A stretch of 14,387 bases of DNA from Vairimorpha ceranae (lineage: Eukaryota; Microsporidia; Nosematidae). The position numbers were made by a program, and so were the translations under genes. The notes beneath the pieces were generated by a model. That model was not told the origin of the DNA. It saw nothing but the letters and a program-made list of their open reading frames with translations, and searched no databases. Positions within the stretch are counted from its first letter, which is position 1; every line of letters starts with the position of its first letter. This document shows positions 1 through 7,780 of the stretch, one piece after another. Location of the stretch: NCBI RefSeq assembly GCF_000988165.1, contig NW_020169385.1, positions 1 to 14,387 of the forward strand. The letters run 5' to 3'.

Positions 1-333
1 TTGGTGGAAAATGACAGTAATAAATCTATAAGCTTTTGGAATGTATTTGATAGAACTTTAAACGGAATACCAAGGACGACAAATAGCATAGAAGGAATGC
101 ATAGGCATTTGAACAGTCTTGTAAAGGTAAAACAAGCATCATTTTTTTTAATATTAAAAGAATTAATAATTGAACAGGAAATAACAGAAAATAAGCTATT
201 ACAATCTCTGTATTGTGATTCTACTATTAATGTTGAAGATAAAATGAAAGAAATTCTTAATAGATATTCTGAGTATTACGGTGTAGAATTTTTAAAGAAA
301 ATTGCATTTAGCTTTCATTGGAAATTAAACTGA
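1..333 (+). CDS. C-terminal part of a MULE-type transposase (5' truncated by window edge)
   Basis: The frame is open from the first base to the TGA at 331-333, so the protein continues beyond the left edge and the apparent TTG start is not real. The segment around residues 13-34 has a Trp-Asn start, then an N-G-I-P-R-T-T-N-S-I-E-G-M-H-R block. This matches the conserved tail of MULE (Mutator-like) transposases, where an R-T-N-N-x-x-E-G-W/M-H motif carries the last acidic residue region of the DDE domain. The rest is a Lys/Glu-rich helical tail, normal for the family. No stop or frameshift lies inside the visible part. A decayed Merlin copy follows 56 bases downstream in the same direction. 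Family assignment is by motif; whether the upstream half is intact cannot be seen. Confidence 0.6.
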   Translation: MVENDSNKSISFWNVFDRTLNGIPRTTNSIEGMHRHLNSLVKVKQASFFLILKELIIEQEITENKLLQSLYCDSTINVEDKMKEILNRYSEYYGVEFLKKIAFSFHWKLN

Positions 334-388
334 TTATATAAAACAAAATTTTTTTAGTAAACTTTTTTTTATTGAGGGTAAAAAATTA

Positions 389-718
389 ATAGGTGAAAAA
401 TGCGCCAAGCCAATAAGAATAATATTACAAAAGATTTGAAGCGGATCAAGAATAATTTCTGATATTTGGAGAGCCCACTGATGTTTATATGACAGTAGTA
501 TATATGAACACGAAGAAGTAAATTATTCCATTAATTTTGTCGATCCTACTGGTTCAAATATCCATACTTAGAATATTGAATGCATGTAAGATCATGCTAA
601 AAAACAACTGAGCGTACAATATGGTACTACGGAAAGACTTTTTTCAGGATATTTGTTTGTATTTTCATTTAGGTATTATTGCTCGCGAGAAAAGAAAAAG
701 AATTTTAATATTTATTAA
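389..718 (+). pseudogene. Merlin copy A: C-terminal half of an IS1595/ISXO2-like transposase, broken
   Basis: One frame runs from 389 to the TAA at 716-718. It shows the second half of a Merlin DDE domain: I-I-S-D-I-W (second catalytic Asp), then Y-E-H-E-E-V-N-Y-S-I-N-F-V-D-P-T-G, then H-T-(stop)-N-I-E-C-M (third catalytic residue Glu), then a G-T-T-E-R-L-F-S-G-Y-L tail. Four in-frame stops interrupt it: TGA 437-439, TGA 479-481, TAG 569-571 (where the family has Gln) and TAA 587-589 (where it usually has Trp). The N-terminal zinc ribbon, helix-turn-helix and first Asp are absent, so the copy is 5' truncated, next to the MULE tail. It is of the VNHS-NFVDP sub-type, like copy J. It cannot be functional. 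Confidence 0.8.
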
Positions 719-1084
719 CATTTTGCTTAATATTGAAAATTAAAGAAAACACTATTATTTTTTCATTTTTTTAAATTTTTCCTTTTTTAAAAAAAGTTCC
801 GTACCCCTAAATGATTAGTTGTTTTATGTAAATTTAAAGAAGCTACTTAAACACAGTCTCGCGGGGGGTGTTTTAAAAATTTAAAAAACATTTTTTTCAG
901 TTTACGTTATATAATTAATTTCAACATGACAGTATATTTAGAAAAGCGGTTTTTTATTTTTTTTAAATTCTTTACCTCTAGGAATGATTAGAAATTTGTA
1001 CGATTCAATCTTAAAAAATATGAAAGTTCAATTAATTAACTAACCACAGCCAATGTTTTCTTGCGAACAATCAGGTATGATTTT
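719..1084. other. AT-rich spacer without a gene
   Basis: No open frame or family motif is readable here. Long T and A runs dominate. Two short segments resemble each other in direct orientation (about 800-820 and 970-990: an ACCYCTA motif followed by ATGATTAG). A GC spike with six G in a row lies near 864-869, flanked by a small AAACAC/GTGTTT inverted repeat. These may be leftovers of element ends between Merlin A and B, but no inverted pair could be matched. Confidence 0.5.
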
Positions 1085-1869
1085 AAAGGCTTTATTTTAA
1101 ATCTAGAAAAAAAATATGCAGAAAGAAAATGCTTCTATTGTGCTAATGGATTCAAGAAACGAAAATTACCAAGACGGACACAATATTCAATAATCTAGGC
1201 AGCCTTTGTATATTCGGCTCGGAATAATTTATTGCTGGGTCTTGAAACCAAGTAATGCGGTTGTATGTTCAACATACGAAATTTCCGAGCCCACTAATAT
1301 TTCTTATAGGGATGTTATTTTAGAAAAGATAAAAATGAAATTAAAATTTTTTTCTAAAATAAGCAGACTTAATAAGATTATCCAGGTTTATGAAGCCGCA
1401 ATAAGTAAAGGTAGGATGATCACCAATCCTACTTCAACACAAGATACAATTGCAGGTAAAACATGGTTTATGAGAGGAATTGAAAAAGAAAGCGACAATT
1501 TCTTTCTTAAAATTATTCCAAATAGATCGGCCAATATAATAATGAATCTTTCTAATATTTATAATGAAAAAGAAACCATTATAAGAACAGATGGTTTTGC
1601 GTCGTACAGATCAGCAGTTGTAGATTTTGGTTTATCAACAAAAAGCAACCCATACTATGAGATTTACAAATGAAGATGGTAAGCATAAGAATAATTTAAA
1701 AATTTATGTAGCCGTTAAAAGACCGAGTTGCATACAATGCGTGGAATTATGAAAGTAAACCATGAAGATTTTTGGCGTGCTGCAAAGAATGCGGCTAGTC
1801 CCAGGGCAATTTTCTGATGAGCTTAGGACCCTTTCACTGCTAATTGTTCTTTTCGGGCTCTTAGAATAA
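1085..1869 (+). pseudogene. Merlin copy B: nearly full-length IS1595/ISXO2-like transposase, broken
   Basis: Nearly all family parts can be followed through frame changes. The first is a zinc-ribbon half with Cys-x2-Cys (K-C-F-Y-C, codons from 1130) in frame 2. A shift near 1195 leads into 1206-1673. That segment carries the I-I-Y-C-W helix, an I-S-E-P-T helix-turn-helix region, G-R-M-I-T-N-P-T-S-T-Q-D and P-N-R-S. Asp at residue 129 (R-T-D-G-F-A-S-Y) is the second catalytic residue. The first catalytic Asp is replaced by Tyr (codon 1389-1391, context Q-V-Y-E). After another shift near 1645 comes R-F-T-N-E-D-G-K-H-K-N-N-L-K, where the third catalytic Glu reads as Lys. A final shifted segment, P-G-Q-F-S-D-E-L, ends at TAA 1867-1869 and matches the C-terminus of copy D. 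Two catalytic substitutions plus frameshifts make it dead. Confidence 0.8.
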
Positions 1870-2195
1870 CTTACTTTTTACTAAATAATAGACTTTGCGC
1901 TGTCCAGTTATAAAACGGTACTTTTTACACAATGTATGCTTTTTAATAATATGTATCTTGCGTCAAGTTTTTACGTTTATATTTAGAAGCTAATGATTTG
2001 TTGTTTATATTATGTATAAAAACGGCAGTAATACACTTTTGAAATTGGATTTTTGAATAGAACACAAAAAAATACAGGGAATATTCTGTACGTCAAATAA
2101 TCAAAACAATATTGTTATTGCTTTTGAAACAAAATTTAGTAATTTTTCCTGATTGGGGGAGGACAAGATTTTTTAAAATTTTTATTTTTATGCCC
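1870..2195. other. Spacer without a gene; possible extra repeat fragment
   Basis: No coding signal is seen. The stretch around 1892-1940 (GCGCTGTCCAGTT) resembles the 5690-5740 part of the dispersed repeat R1 (CCGCTATCCAGTT), so a short diverged repeat copy may lie here. A run of five G sits near 2155-2160. Confidence 0.3.
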
Positions 2196-2486
2196 TTATA
2201 TGATAAATCCTTTCCAACTACCCAAAAAAAATCGAAACAGAGGAAAGCTATCTGGATCGGCTTTTGAGACCGGGTTGATCAACATATCTCCTGGGGTATG
2301 TATTGAAAGGATATAATGCGCATGGAAAAGGGCAAGTTGCGAAATGGTGTTGATGGCGGCTCTAGGGTCTAAACCCGGCCAATTTTTGGTCACAGGAGGG
2401 GCTATAAAATGTTCTGAAATTTTCAGACTACTAAAATGCTGATTATGTCGGGTAGGTGGGTTTTTACATGCATAAATAAAACTTTT
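2196..2486 (-). pseudogene. Open frame, possible retroelement RNase H-tail remnant
   Basis: The frame is open from 2486 down to the TAA at 2196-2198. The only start is a GTG at 2393, so there is no convincing initiation codon. It is the least AT-rich coding-like segment of the left half. Near the C-terminus it reads I-S-Q-L-A-L-F-H-A-H-Y-I-L-S-I-H-T-P-G-D-M. A Ser-Lys-Ala-Asp-Pro-Asp-Ser-Phe follows shortly after. This recalls the H-I-P-G-x-x-N-x-x-A-D-x-L-S-R signature after the RNase H domain of Gypsy or DIRS retroelements, with the A-D-x-L-S-R part eroded. It is flanked by Merlin C, which ends inside its upstream part on the same strand. The similarity is weak; it could be an unrelated open frame. 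Confidence 0.3.
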
Positions 2487-3280
2487 TTAAAACAAAACAT
2501 ACTTTTTTAAACAATAATCTAAGCAATTTTAAAAAGGCTTTGGCTGTGTCATCTCTATCATAGCCATCAATATTATTTCTTCTCCATTGGTATACCTAAA
2601 CGTAGCCAGTAATTTCAAATTCTGGAACTCCTTTTCTTGTTTTTAATCAGATTTGAATAAAAACCATTCTCCGCCTATCAAATTATGCTGGTGTCCTTCT
2701 TCATTTGTGAATCTAAATTCATGATTAACAACAATATGATTGCCTTTAATCTTTGCCATAGTGTATGGATAGGAAACGTGGCCATCTGTTTTGATAGTAG
2801 AACATGAATATATATACTTTTTGAAAAATTTCAAAAATGTTTCTTTTTTTCTATTTAGAACTATCTTTAAAATAAGCTTTCGAAAAACTTCTTCAACAAC
2901 CCCAACAAACCAAATCTCTTCTCTTATTTTATTATACTTTTCAAAGGGAGAATTATGAAGCTTGTCTTTAACAATTATGCTTTGGCCGACCTATACAGGA
3001 TGGTCGTCTCACGGTTTTATCTCGTTCTTCTGATTATTCTCCACAACAACATTAATCATTATTTTTTTAATTCTCTTAATATAATTTAGAGATACATTAG
3101 AGTTTTTGGCCATGCTGTATTCATGTTTTTTTTCGAGCCAAGAATAGATAATAAACAAATATTCATAAAACTTATTTTTGAGCTGCTTATTTTCGTCCCT
3201 TTTAACAATAAATCTGGCCTTCTACAATTACAAATTATACATCTTAACCGGGTCTTCTCCACGAATTTGGCTTACCTTCA
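2464..3280 (-). pseudogene. Merlin copy C: broken IS1595/ISXO2-like transposase
   Basis: Read on the minus strand, the N-terminal helix region (Y-E-Y-L-F-I-I-Y-S-W-L) and helix-turn-helix region come first. Then comes S-I-I-V-K-D-K-L with the first Asp apparently kept. I-W-F-V-G-V-V-E and L-N-R-K follow, then K-T-D-G-H-V-S-Y with the second catalytic Asp. After H-I-V-V-N-H-E-F-R-F-T-N-E-E-G-H-Q-H-N-L-I the expected catalytic Glu reads Gly (G-G-E-W-F-L-F-K). Beyond the stop at 2643 the C-terminus continues in another frame (Q-W-R-R-N-N-I-D-G-Y-D, then K-A-F-L-K-L-L) to a TAA at 2464-2466. Stops lie in the middle of the first-Asp region and before 3225. The zinc ribbon is unclear. A 35-base segment at 3244-3278 is shared in inverse orientation with 4681-4715. 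Inactive. Confidence 0.75.
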
Positions 3281-3382
3281 AGAAATGTAAAACAAAGGTT
3301 AAAAAAATATTATTAAAAATTTAATTCAAAAAAGTCTTTAAAATATCAATATATACTTCAGAAAATTCTATATTACTTTTAC

Positions 3383-4190
3383 CTAAAAAATACCTTCAAT
3401 TAAATGTATACTGAATTGACCGGGTGTCGATATCATCCCGAAAAAAACGTCGTTTTCTTTCTTCATAGTACTTTTCATATGGCCCCCAAACCCTTCTATA
3501 TTATTTGTATGGGTGCCATCTTCTGTCCTAAAACTTTCAGTATTATTAATTATATGATGCCTAAAATTTAAATTTCTTGCAATAGACGTGTATCCGTTGG
3601 TAAATATAATGCTATCATTGTTGATATTAGACATCATAGCCACAGTTAATGATCCTATAGTACGAACAGTAACTCTACGAAGAAAGAAATTTCTCTTTTC
3701 TGTTCGGTCTATTCCACTTAATATCCAAATTGTATCCCTAGTATCACCGGCGCCTGTAAGATTTTTAATAATTCATTTGTGTGATAAAACTCTTTCATCA
3801 ACTTGAACAATTTTACCACAGCCTCACAAACAACAAACCTTTTTTCAAAGTAGTCTTTGTAACAAATTAAAAGTAAAGACTTATACTTTGCAATAGTAGT
3901 GTCGAATATTCCAAAAAATATCGACAACCGAAAGTAATTTAAGTCACACATTAAGCAATAAATAGCCTTGCTACTTTTGTTAAGGGCAGAGTATAATGAA
4001 AAAAAGAAAGGCATTTTTGACATCCTTTCTTTGTGCATCTATAACCTATACTTCCGTTGCTTGTAGAAATTGGCAACAACCTAGACAAATTGCTACATCT
4101 TAAACAGGAAATGGAGGAGTTTATAATATTATTGCTTATAAGAAAGTTTTTTAGCACATCTAAATTTTGAAAAATTTTATGTTCTATTGT
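3383..4190 (-). pseudogene. Merlin copy D: nearly full-length IS1595/ISXO2-like transposase, broken
   Basis: The N-terminal zinc ribbon is clear: S-C-L-R-C, then G-Y-R-C-T-K-K-G-C-Q-K-C-L-S, within 3951-4157. The frame then shifts near 3990 into I-Y-C-L-M-C-D-L and the I-F-D-T-T-I-A-K-Y helix-turn-helix. It shifts again before K-I-V-Q-V-D-E, whose first catalytic Asp codon is at 3797-3799. That last frame runs to the end and holds one stop (TGA after S-H-K), then I-L-S-G-I-D-R-T. At I-I-F-T-N-G-Y-T-S the second catalytic Asp is replaced by Asn. The third, Glu, is kept in T-H-T-N-N-I-E-G-F. The C-terminus ends at 3383 after P-G-Q-F-S, as in copy B, so B and D are the same sub-type in opposite orientation. 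Dead by frameshifts, a stop and Asp-to-Asn. Confidence 0.82.
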
Positions 4191-4339
4191 TAATATTCAT
4201 TGGGGTTATTTTTAAAATTTTTGCTCTTCTAAAAGGAACCATTGATGTTTTTTCCCAATAATTGTGATAGTTTTTTGGTTTTATATGTGCTTTTGTTATT
4301 AAATTGAAATAACTTTTTGTATTTATGAATACAAATATA

Positions 4340-4520
4340 TATGGTAGTGTATTAAGTTAAGTAATATTGGGTTAGATACCGTTAAATTGGGTGATTAAGT
4401 TAAGTAGTTGGATTTAAATGATGATGGTTAGATAGTTGGAGTAGGTAGTTTGGTTAGATGATATTGGGGTTGGGTAGTAATAGATTGGTGGGATTGAAAA
4501 TAGTAGTATTTTTTGAATTA
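4340..4520 (+). repeat. C-depleted, GT-rich degenerate repeat tract
   Basis: On the plus strand cytosine is almost absent for about 180 bases; the only C residues I see are the pair at 4379-4380. The octamer GGTTAGAT occurs three times (4370, 4426, 4452), and TTAAGTTAAGTA occurs twice (about 4352 and 4395). Runs such as GGGGTTGGG are frequent. The tract is not tandem in a strict sense but is clearly low-complexity and strand-asymmetric, in a manner reminiscent of degenerate telomere-like sequence. No gene is present from 4191 to about 4540. Confidence 0.6.
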
Positions 4521-4659
4521 AGAACAATAGCATTAGTTTTTTGAAATTCTGTCGATTTATACAAAAATATCGGGGTGGTTGCTTAACCTCACGAATTTGC
4601 CTACTAGTTTGCTGTGCCTATTGGTTTTTTGACTTATTATCTTTTTTTTATTTTTTAGC

Positions 4660-4789
4660 TCCTAGAATTATGATGAAAAAAAAGGTAGGCGAATCTGTGG
4701 AGAAGACCCGCTTAACTGATGAAAATTTACATGGGTTTCATTATGCTCTATACGCGTTTCTGACCTACACTTATCACATATCTTATTAA
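4660..4789 (+). pseudogene. Merlin fragment I: N-terminal zinc-ribbon/helix region only
   Basis: The reading frame ending at TAA 4787-4789 contains M-M-K-K-K-V-G-E-S-V-E-K-T-R-L followed by a hydrophobic helix (Y-A-L-Y-A-F-L-T-Y-T-Y-H-I). This is the pattern that joins the zinc ribbon to the first helix of Merlin transposases (S-F-F-E-K-T-x-L then an aromatic helix), and it matches R-L-F-R-K-T-E-S-L in copy J. The 35 bases at 4681-4715 recur, inverted, at 3244-3278. Nothing of the DDE domain follows before copy J. The hydrophobic upstream part of the open frame (from 4541) is probably not coding. Confidence 0.4.
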
Positions 4790-4944
4790 TATTTAAAGAT
4801 TTATAAAAATCACATCACTCTACTGAATCTTTTAAGTTAATAAAAATCAAAATCTTATTCCATTTGATTCTTGTAAAAAAACCATAATTTTATGAATTAA
4901 AAAAATTCTCAAATTAGGGCCCATTTCTGGGTAATGAGTTAAAA

Positions 4945-5523
4945 AAATATAATTATCCGGGAACAGGCCCAGTGCCAAAACGACCAATTCGTCGTAATCA
5001 GCGTTTATTCAGAAAGACGGAATCTTTGTATGCAGATACAATTCTTCATTGCATAAAAACAAAAGTATACACCGTGCTGCAAATTATATGCTTTCACCAT
5101 TTAGGGGTAAAGGTGATAGACATCGTCAACGAATGCGAAACCGAAGAAAAATATGTGTATTGAACTATTAATGCATTTGAACAAAATTGATCCACAAATT
5201 CATCTTTGTGGTTTTCAAAATTGGGGCATAAAATGCAAATTTGTTCTCGGTACGATGGTCGTGAGTGGTTATTTACAGGCAAGCGTGATCCGCTTATCGG
5301 CCGTATTAGTCGTATAGCATAACAAGTCGCAATTTAAATTGTAAGACGACAAACAAAGCCCATCTGTGAACGTTTTGTTTTAAACAATATTGATGTTGGA
5401 ACAAAAACCATAACAAACGGTTGGTATGGTTATGTTGACTTAAGTGTGCTTGTATATAACCACTCGGTAGTAAATCACCATTTGCATTTTGTTGATCCAA
5501 ATAACGTAAAAATTCATAAATAA
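4945..5523 (+). pseudogene. Merlin copy J: IS1595/ISXO2-like transposase in one frame with four stops
   Basis: A single frame can be followed from about 4945 to the TAA at 5521-5523. Its in-frame stops are TGA 5161-5163, TGA 5191-5193, TAA 5320-5322 and TAA 5335-5337. It starts with R-R-N-Q-R-L-F-R-K-T-E-S-L and a helix (I-L-H-C-I-K). A middle part follows with L-F-T-G-K-R-D-P-L-I-G-R, where the first Asp cannot be placed surely. Then comes T-I-T-N-G-W-Y-G-Y, where the second catalytic Asp is Asn. Y-N-H-S-V-V-N-H-H-L-H-F-V-D-P-N-N follows, and the frame ends at I-H-K just before the third catalytic Glu would appear. There is no frameshift, so decay here was by substitutions, mostly producing stops. 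The sub-type is that of copy A. Confidence 0.75.
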
Positions 5524-5616
5524 AAAGTACTGACGAAAAAATCGAAGCATATTGTTTAATAAATAGATTGGTTTTTTTTTACTATTTAAAGTAAATTTTT
5601 ATTTTTTTTATTTTGT

Positions 5617-5634
5617 CACCCCAATAAAGGGGTG
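5617..5634. other. Perfect hairpin with an AATAAA loop
   Basis: CACCCC (5617-5622) and GGGGTG (5629-5634) are exact reverse complements around a six-base AATAAA loop. This is a GC-rich stem in an AT-rich setting. It lies at the start of repeat copy R1, just past Merlin J. The loop equals the common polyadenylation hexamer, but no intact gene upstream would use it. Confidence 0.6.
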
Positions 5635-5960
5635 CAACCCAAAATTTTACAAAAAGAAGGGTTAAAAAATAAATATTTAGATTTAGACTTTATGTATATA
5701 TTGATTAGCTTCCGCTATCCAGTTGAAAAAAAAAGATCACAAATATAAAGTGTGTTCACCATTTTAAATGGACATGATGCGCCTTTGTGTATGTACTTAT
5801 TTTATTATCCTTAATTACAAATCGGTTCTTTGATTATAAAAAAAAATTGATATAGACATCTTGTATAAGATTTACAATAACTAAATAAAATCAAAAAAAA
5901 ATGTACAACAACACTGCTCCGCGTGTCACTATCTTTATTCTTTAAAGATAATGGTTTGGT
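5635..5960 (+). repeat. Dispersed/tandem ~340-bp repeat, copy R1
   Basis: The core begins AAAAAGAAGGGTTAAAAAAT near 5651, and a tail near 5880-5920 reads ATAAAATCAAAAAAAAATG followed by a GCTCCGCG spike. The same order of blocks occurs in R2 (7129-7470). An A-rich GAAG block comes first, then ATATA...GAT, then ACAAA followed by a CACC motif, then the ATAAAA-CC/TC-AAAAAAATG tail and a GC spike. The copies are well diverged. No coding content is recognised. It could be an old non-coding element or the tail of a retroelement. Confidence 0.5.
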
Positions 5961-6049
5961 TACAGATGATATAGATTTCTTATTTAACATTATTTATTTA
6001 TTAAACTTGCTTATACTTTTATTCTAACTCTGTAACCCTTGTGTTTTAT

Positions 6050-6058
6050 AAGGCTAAT
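6050..6058. repeat. Possible left target-site duplication of Merlin E
   Basis: AAGGCTAAT directly precedes the left inverted repeat; AAGGCTCCA follows the right one at about 7008-7016. Seven of nine positions agree. Merlin elements make 8-9 bp target-site duplications, so this is compatible with an eroded duplication, but the exact element ends are uncertain by a base or two. Confidence 0.35.
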
Positions 6059-6110
6059 TTTGAGTTCGGCCCCCCTAATTTATATAAATAACTTTTTTGA
6101 AAAAAATAAC
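6059..6110 (+). repeat. Left terminal inverted repeat of Merlin E
   Basis: The outer end reads TTTGAGTTC, followed by a C-run, CCTAATTTATATAAATAA, and a T-run/A-run. Its reverse complement matches 6956-7008 with a few substitutions and short length differences. It lies 30 bases past the transposase stop. Confidence 0.75.
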
Positions 6111-6139
6111 AAAGCCTCAAAGAAGTAATTTAATTAAAA

Positions 6140-6942
6140 TCAGAAAGCAATCTTTTTATGATTTTTTAAAAGCATAAAACGGAGCAAATATGGTAAAATT
6201 GATTTTTTTGTGCGACATCGTATTGGTGTTTGCTGTTTGATAGCTGCCCAATTTCCCTCGATAGTGTTGGTATGAACACTAGTTATTCTGTCTTTAAAAA
6301 ACTTACTGTGGTTAACAGTAAGATAACTTTCCATAAAATTAGAAAGTTTAGAGTATCCTTTCAACAATCAGAGTATATAATAGAGTCTCTTTTTACAAAT
6401 TTTTTTATTAATATGTTTAAAAAATTCATTTTTCTATTAGGTACAGGAAATAGAACAATCCCAAGTTGTAATGATCTTTAGACCATTCCAAGTATCCATA
6501 CACCTTCAACCCCATGTTCATTACTATACTTCCTTTTACCAAATTTGCTTTCGTCTACTTCTACTACCATCTTACCTCCTCCTAAAAATTCGTTTCTATT
6601 TTTTAAATATTTAAAATATAATTTTTCTTTATAAAGTATTTTAAGAATATTTGAGACAACATTCAGTCTTTTTCCTAAAATCTTTGCAATATGGTGTAAT
6701 TGTATCTTTGTACACCAGAGGGTTAACACTTTTAATATACCTATATGGTCGATTTTTTTTTCAAATGCAGTACCTGCAAATAAACTTCTTTCCTTGTAAC
6801 ATTTCTTAACTTAACATCTCACAATATTAATTTTGTTTTTTTTTCTATTTTTCACTTCACCATTAAAAACGGAGCATTTTCTTTTAAGTAAACAATTTTT
6901 TATCAAACTCTAAATTTCAACTAAATTTTCTTCGCTTTGCAT
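6140..6942 (-). pseudogene. Merlin copy E transposase: full-length, all catalytic residues kept, broken by three stops and one frameshift
   Basis: ATG at 6942 begins a frame with a family-like N-terminus (K-R-K-C-S, then V-R-C, V-K-K-C-Y-K-E-R-S, F-A-G-T-A-F-E-K), i.e. a zinc-ribbon and helix region. The DDE core follows: V-V-E-V-D-E-S-K-F-G-K-R-K-Y (first Asp, codon 6553-6555) and G-V-W-I-L-G-M-V. Next come P-V-P-N-R-K, I-I-Y-S-D-C (second Asp) and H-T-N-T-I-E-G-N-W (third, Glu). The tail ends at TGA 6140-6142. Lesions are a TAG and a TAA in the N-terminal part and a TAA at 6478-6480, where the family has Glu after G-M-V. There is also a one-base loss at the Trp codon of S-D-C-W-K-G-Y, near 6364. 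About 268 codons is the usual Merlin size. This is the youngest-looking relic in the window. Confidence 0.85.
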
Positions 6943-6955
6943 TACTGAAACAGGA

Positions 6956-7008
6956 GTATTTTTTTTAAAAAAAATTATTTATATAAATTAGGAGGGATTG
7001 AGCTCAAA
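6956..7008 (-). repeat. Right terminal inverted repeat of Merlin E
   Basis: This is the inverted partner of 6059-6110. It ends with GGAGGGATTGAGCTCAAA, where the left end has a C-run and GAACTCAAA equivalents. It lies just upstream of the transposase start at 6942. Confidence 0.75.
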
Positions 7009-7128
7009 AGGCTCCATTTCAGAGTCTTGTTTTATATTTGATCGTTTTGCTTTTAATATTAATATTAGATAATTCACTGTCACCGTGATTAGAGAAATAA
7101 ACCCCAAAATGATTCTATCTATCTGTTT

Positions 7129-7470
7129 TTAATAAAAATACAAAGAATTTTTGATTTATTTTCAAAAAAAGAAGAGTTAAAAAATAAATAAATATCGAGG
7201 TTCAACCTTTTTATATATACTGATGATGACTAATAAATCTATTTAATTAAACAGGATTACAAACACGGTATATGCACCTTTTTTTAATTTGCATGTTATA
7301 CTTAGGCTTGTATGTATCGTTCAAAAATATAAAATGCCTTCTTTATCAATAATTACACTTTGCAATAGTTCCTTGTTTTACAGTATTTATAATCAAATAA
7401 AACCAAAAAAATGCACAAAACATCGTGCTGCGCTCATAAAATAAACTTAATAATTGTGTTATTCTTTCTT
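7129..7470 (+). repeat. ~340-bp repeat, copy R2
   Basis: Begins TTAATAAAAATACAAAGAAT, then AAAAAAAGAAGAGTTAAAAAA near 7165. A block with GATTACAAACACGG and TGCACC follows near 7255-7277. The tail ATAAAACCAAAAAAATGCAC is near 7398, with a GTGCTGCGC spike after it. It is followed without a gap by R3, which starts with almost the same bases, so R2/R3 form a diverged tandem pair of about 342 bp period. No coding signal is recognised. Confidence 0.55.
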
Positions 7471-7780
7471 AATAAAAAATACAAACAATTTCCTAAATTA
7501 AAAAAAAGAAGGGATAAAAAATAAATCAAAATTTTCCTTATATTTTTATAATATAGTAGATAGATAGGCTAGCTTATGCTTTTCGTTTAAAACGGAATTC
7601 AAACACAATTAATCACAACAAATCTTTTCTTATTTCAGTTGTGTGTTACGGCTTTATAGCGAGACTTTATGTAAATTTTCTATACACATTCTTTTTTATA
7701 CTATAAAAATCTACTATAGCACACTGTGGAGATGAAGTAAGAAAGGCGAGAAATCTCATAAAAGTTGGGAGGGTGTTTGA
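7471..7780 (+). repeat. ~340-bp repeat, copy R3 (partial)
   Basis: Begins TTAATAAAAAATACAAACAAT, then AAAAAAAAGAAGGGATAAAAAA near 7500, paralleling R2. Its AGCTTATGCTTTTCG / GGAATTCAAACACAA block near 7570-7605 matches the R1/R2 equivalents. The tail block cannot be found, so the copy is partial or more diverged. A further short piece resembling it is at about 8170-8200. Confidence 0.45.

Larger units (their letters stand above)
6059..7008 (-). mobile_element. Merlin element E, complete with terminal inverted repeats
   Basis: The ends 6059-6110 and 6956-7008 are inverted copies of each other. The core CCTAATTTATATAAATAA is identical in both, and most of the remaining ~52 positions agree, including TTTGAG at the outer end and an A/T-run inner part. 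About 950 bp between the ends fits a complete Merlin, whose transposase (6140-6942, minus strand) fills it. It sits between diverged copies of the ~340-bp repeat (R1 left, R2/R3 right). It therefore looks inserted into that repeat field, and it is the only Merlin of the window with both ends still recognisable. Confidence 0.8.

Noticed and set aside
3588..3806. 72-residue plus-strand open frame
   Set aside because: Antisense to Merlin D between its first and second catalytic positions.
4541..4660. Hydrophobic upstream half of the 4541-4789 open frame as a membrane protein
   Set aside because: Composition follows from T-runs; only the downstream V-E-K-T-R-L part has family support.
5094..5500. 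Two minus-strand open frames (5094-5282 and 5306-5500)
   Set aside because: Both are antisense to Merlin J, whose plus-strand frame carries family motifs.
6230..6481. 83-residue plus-strand open frame
   Set aside because: Antisense to the second half of Merlin E, inside an element with clear ends.
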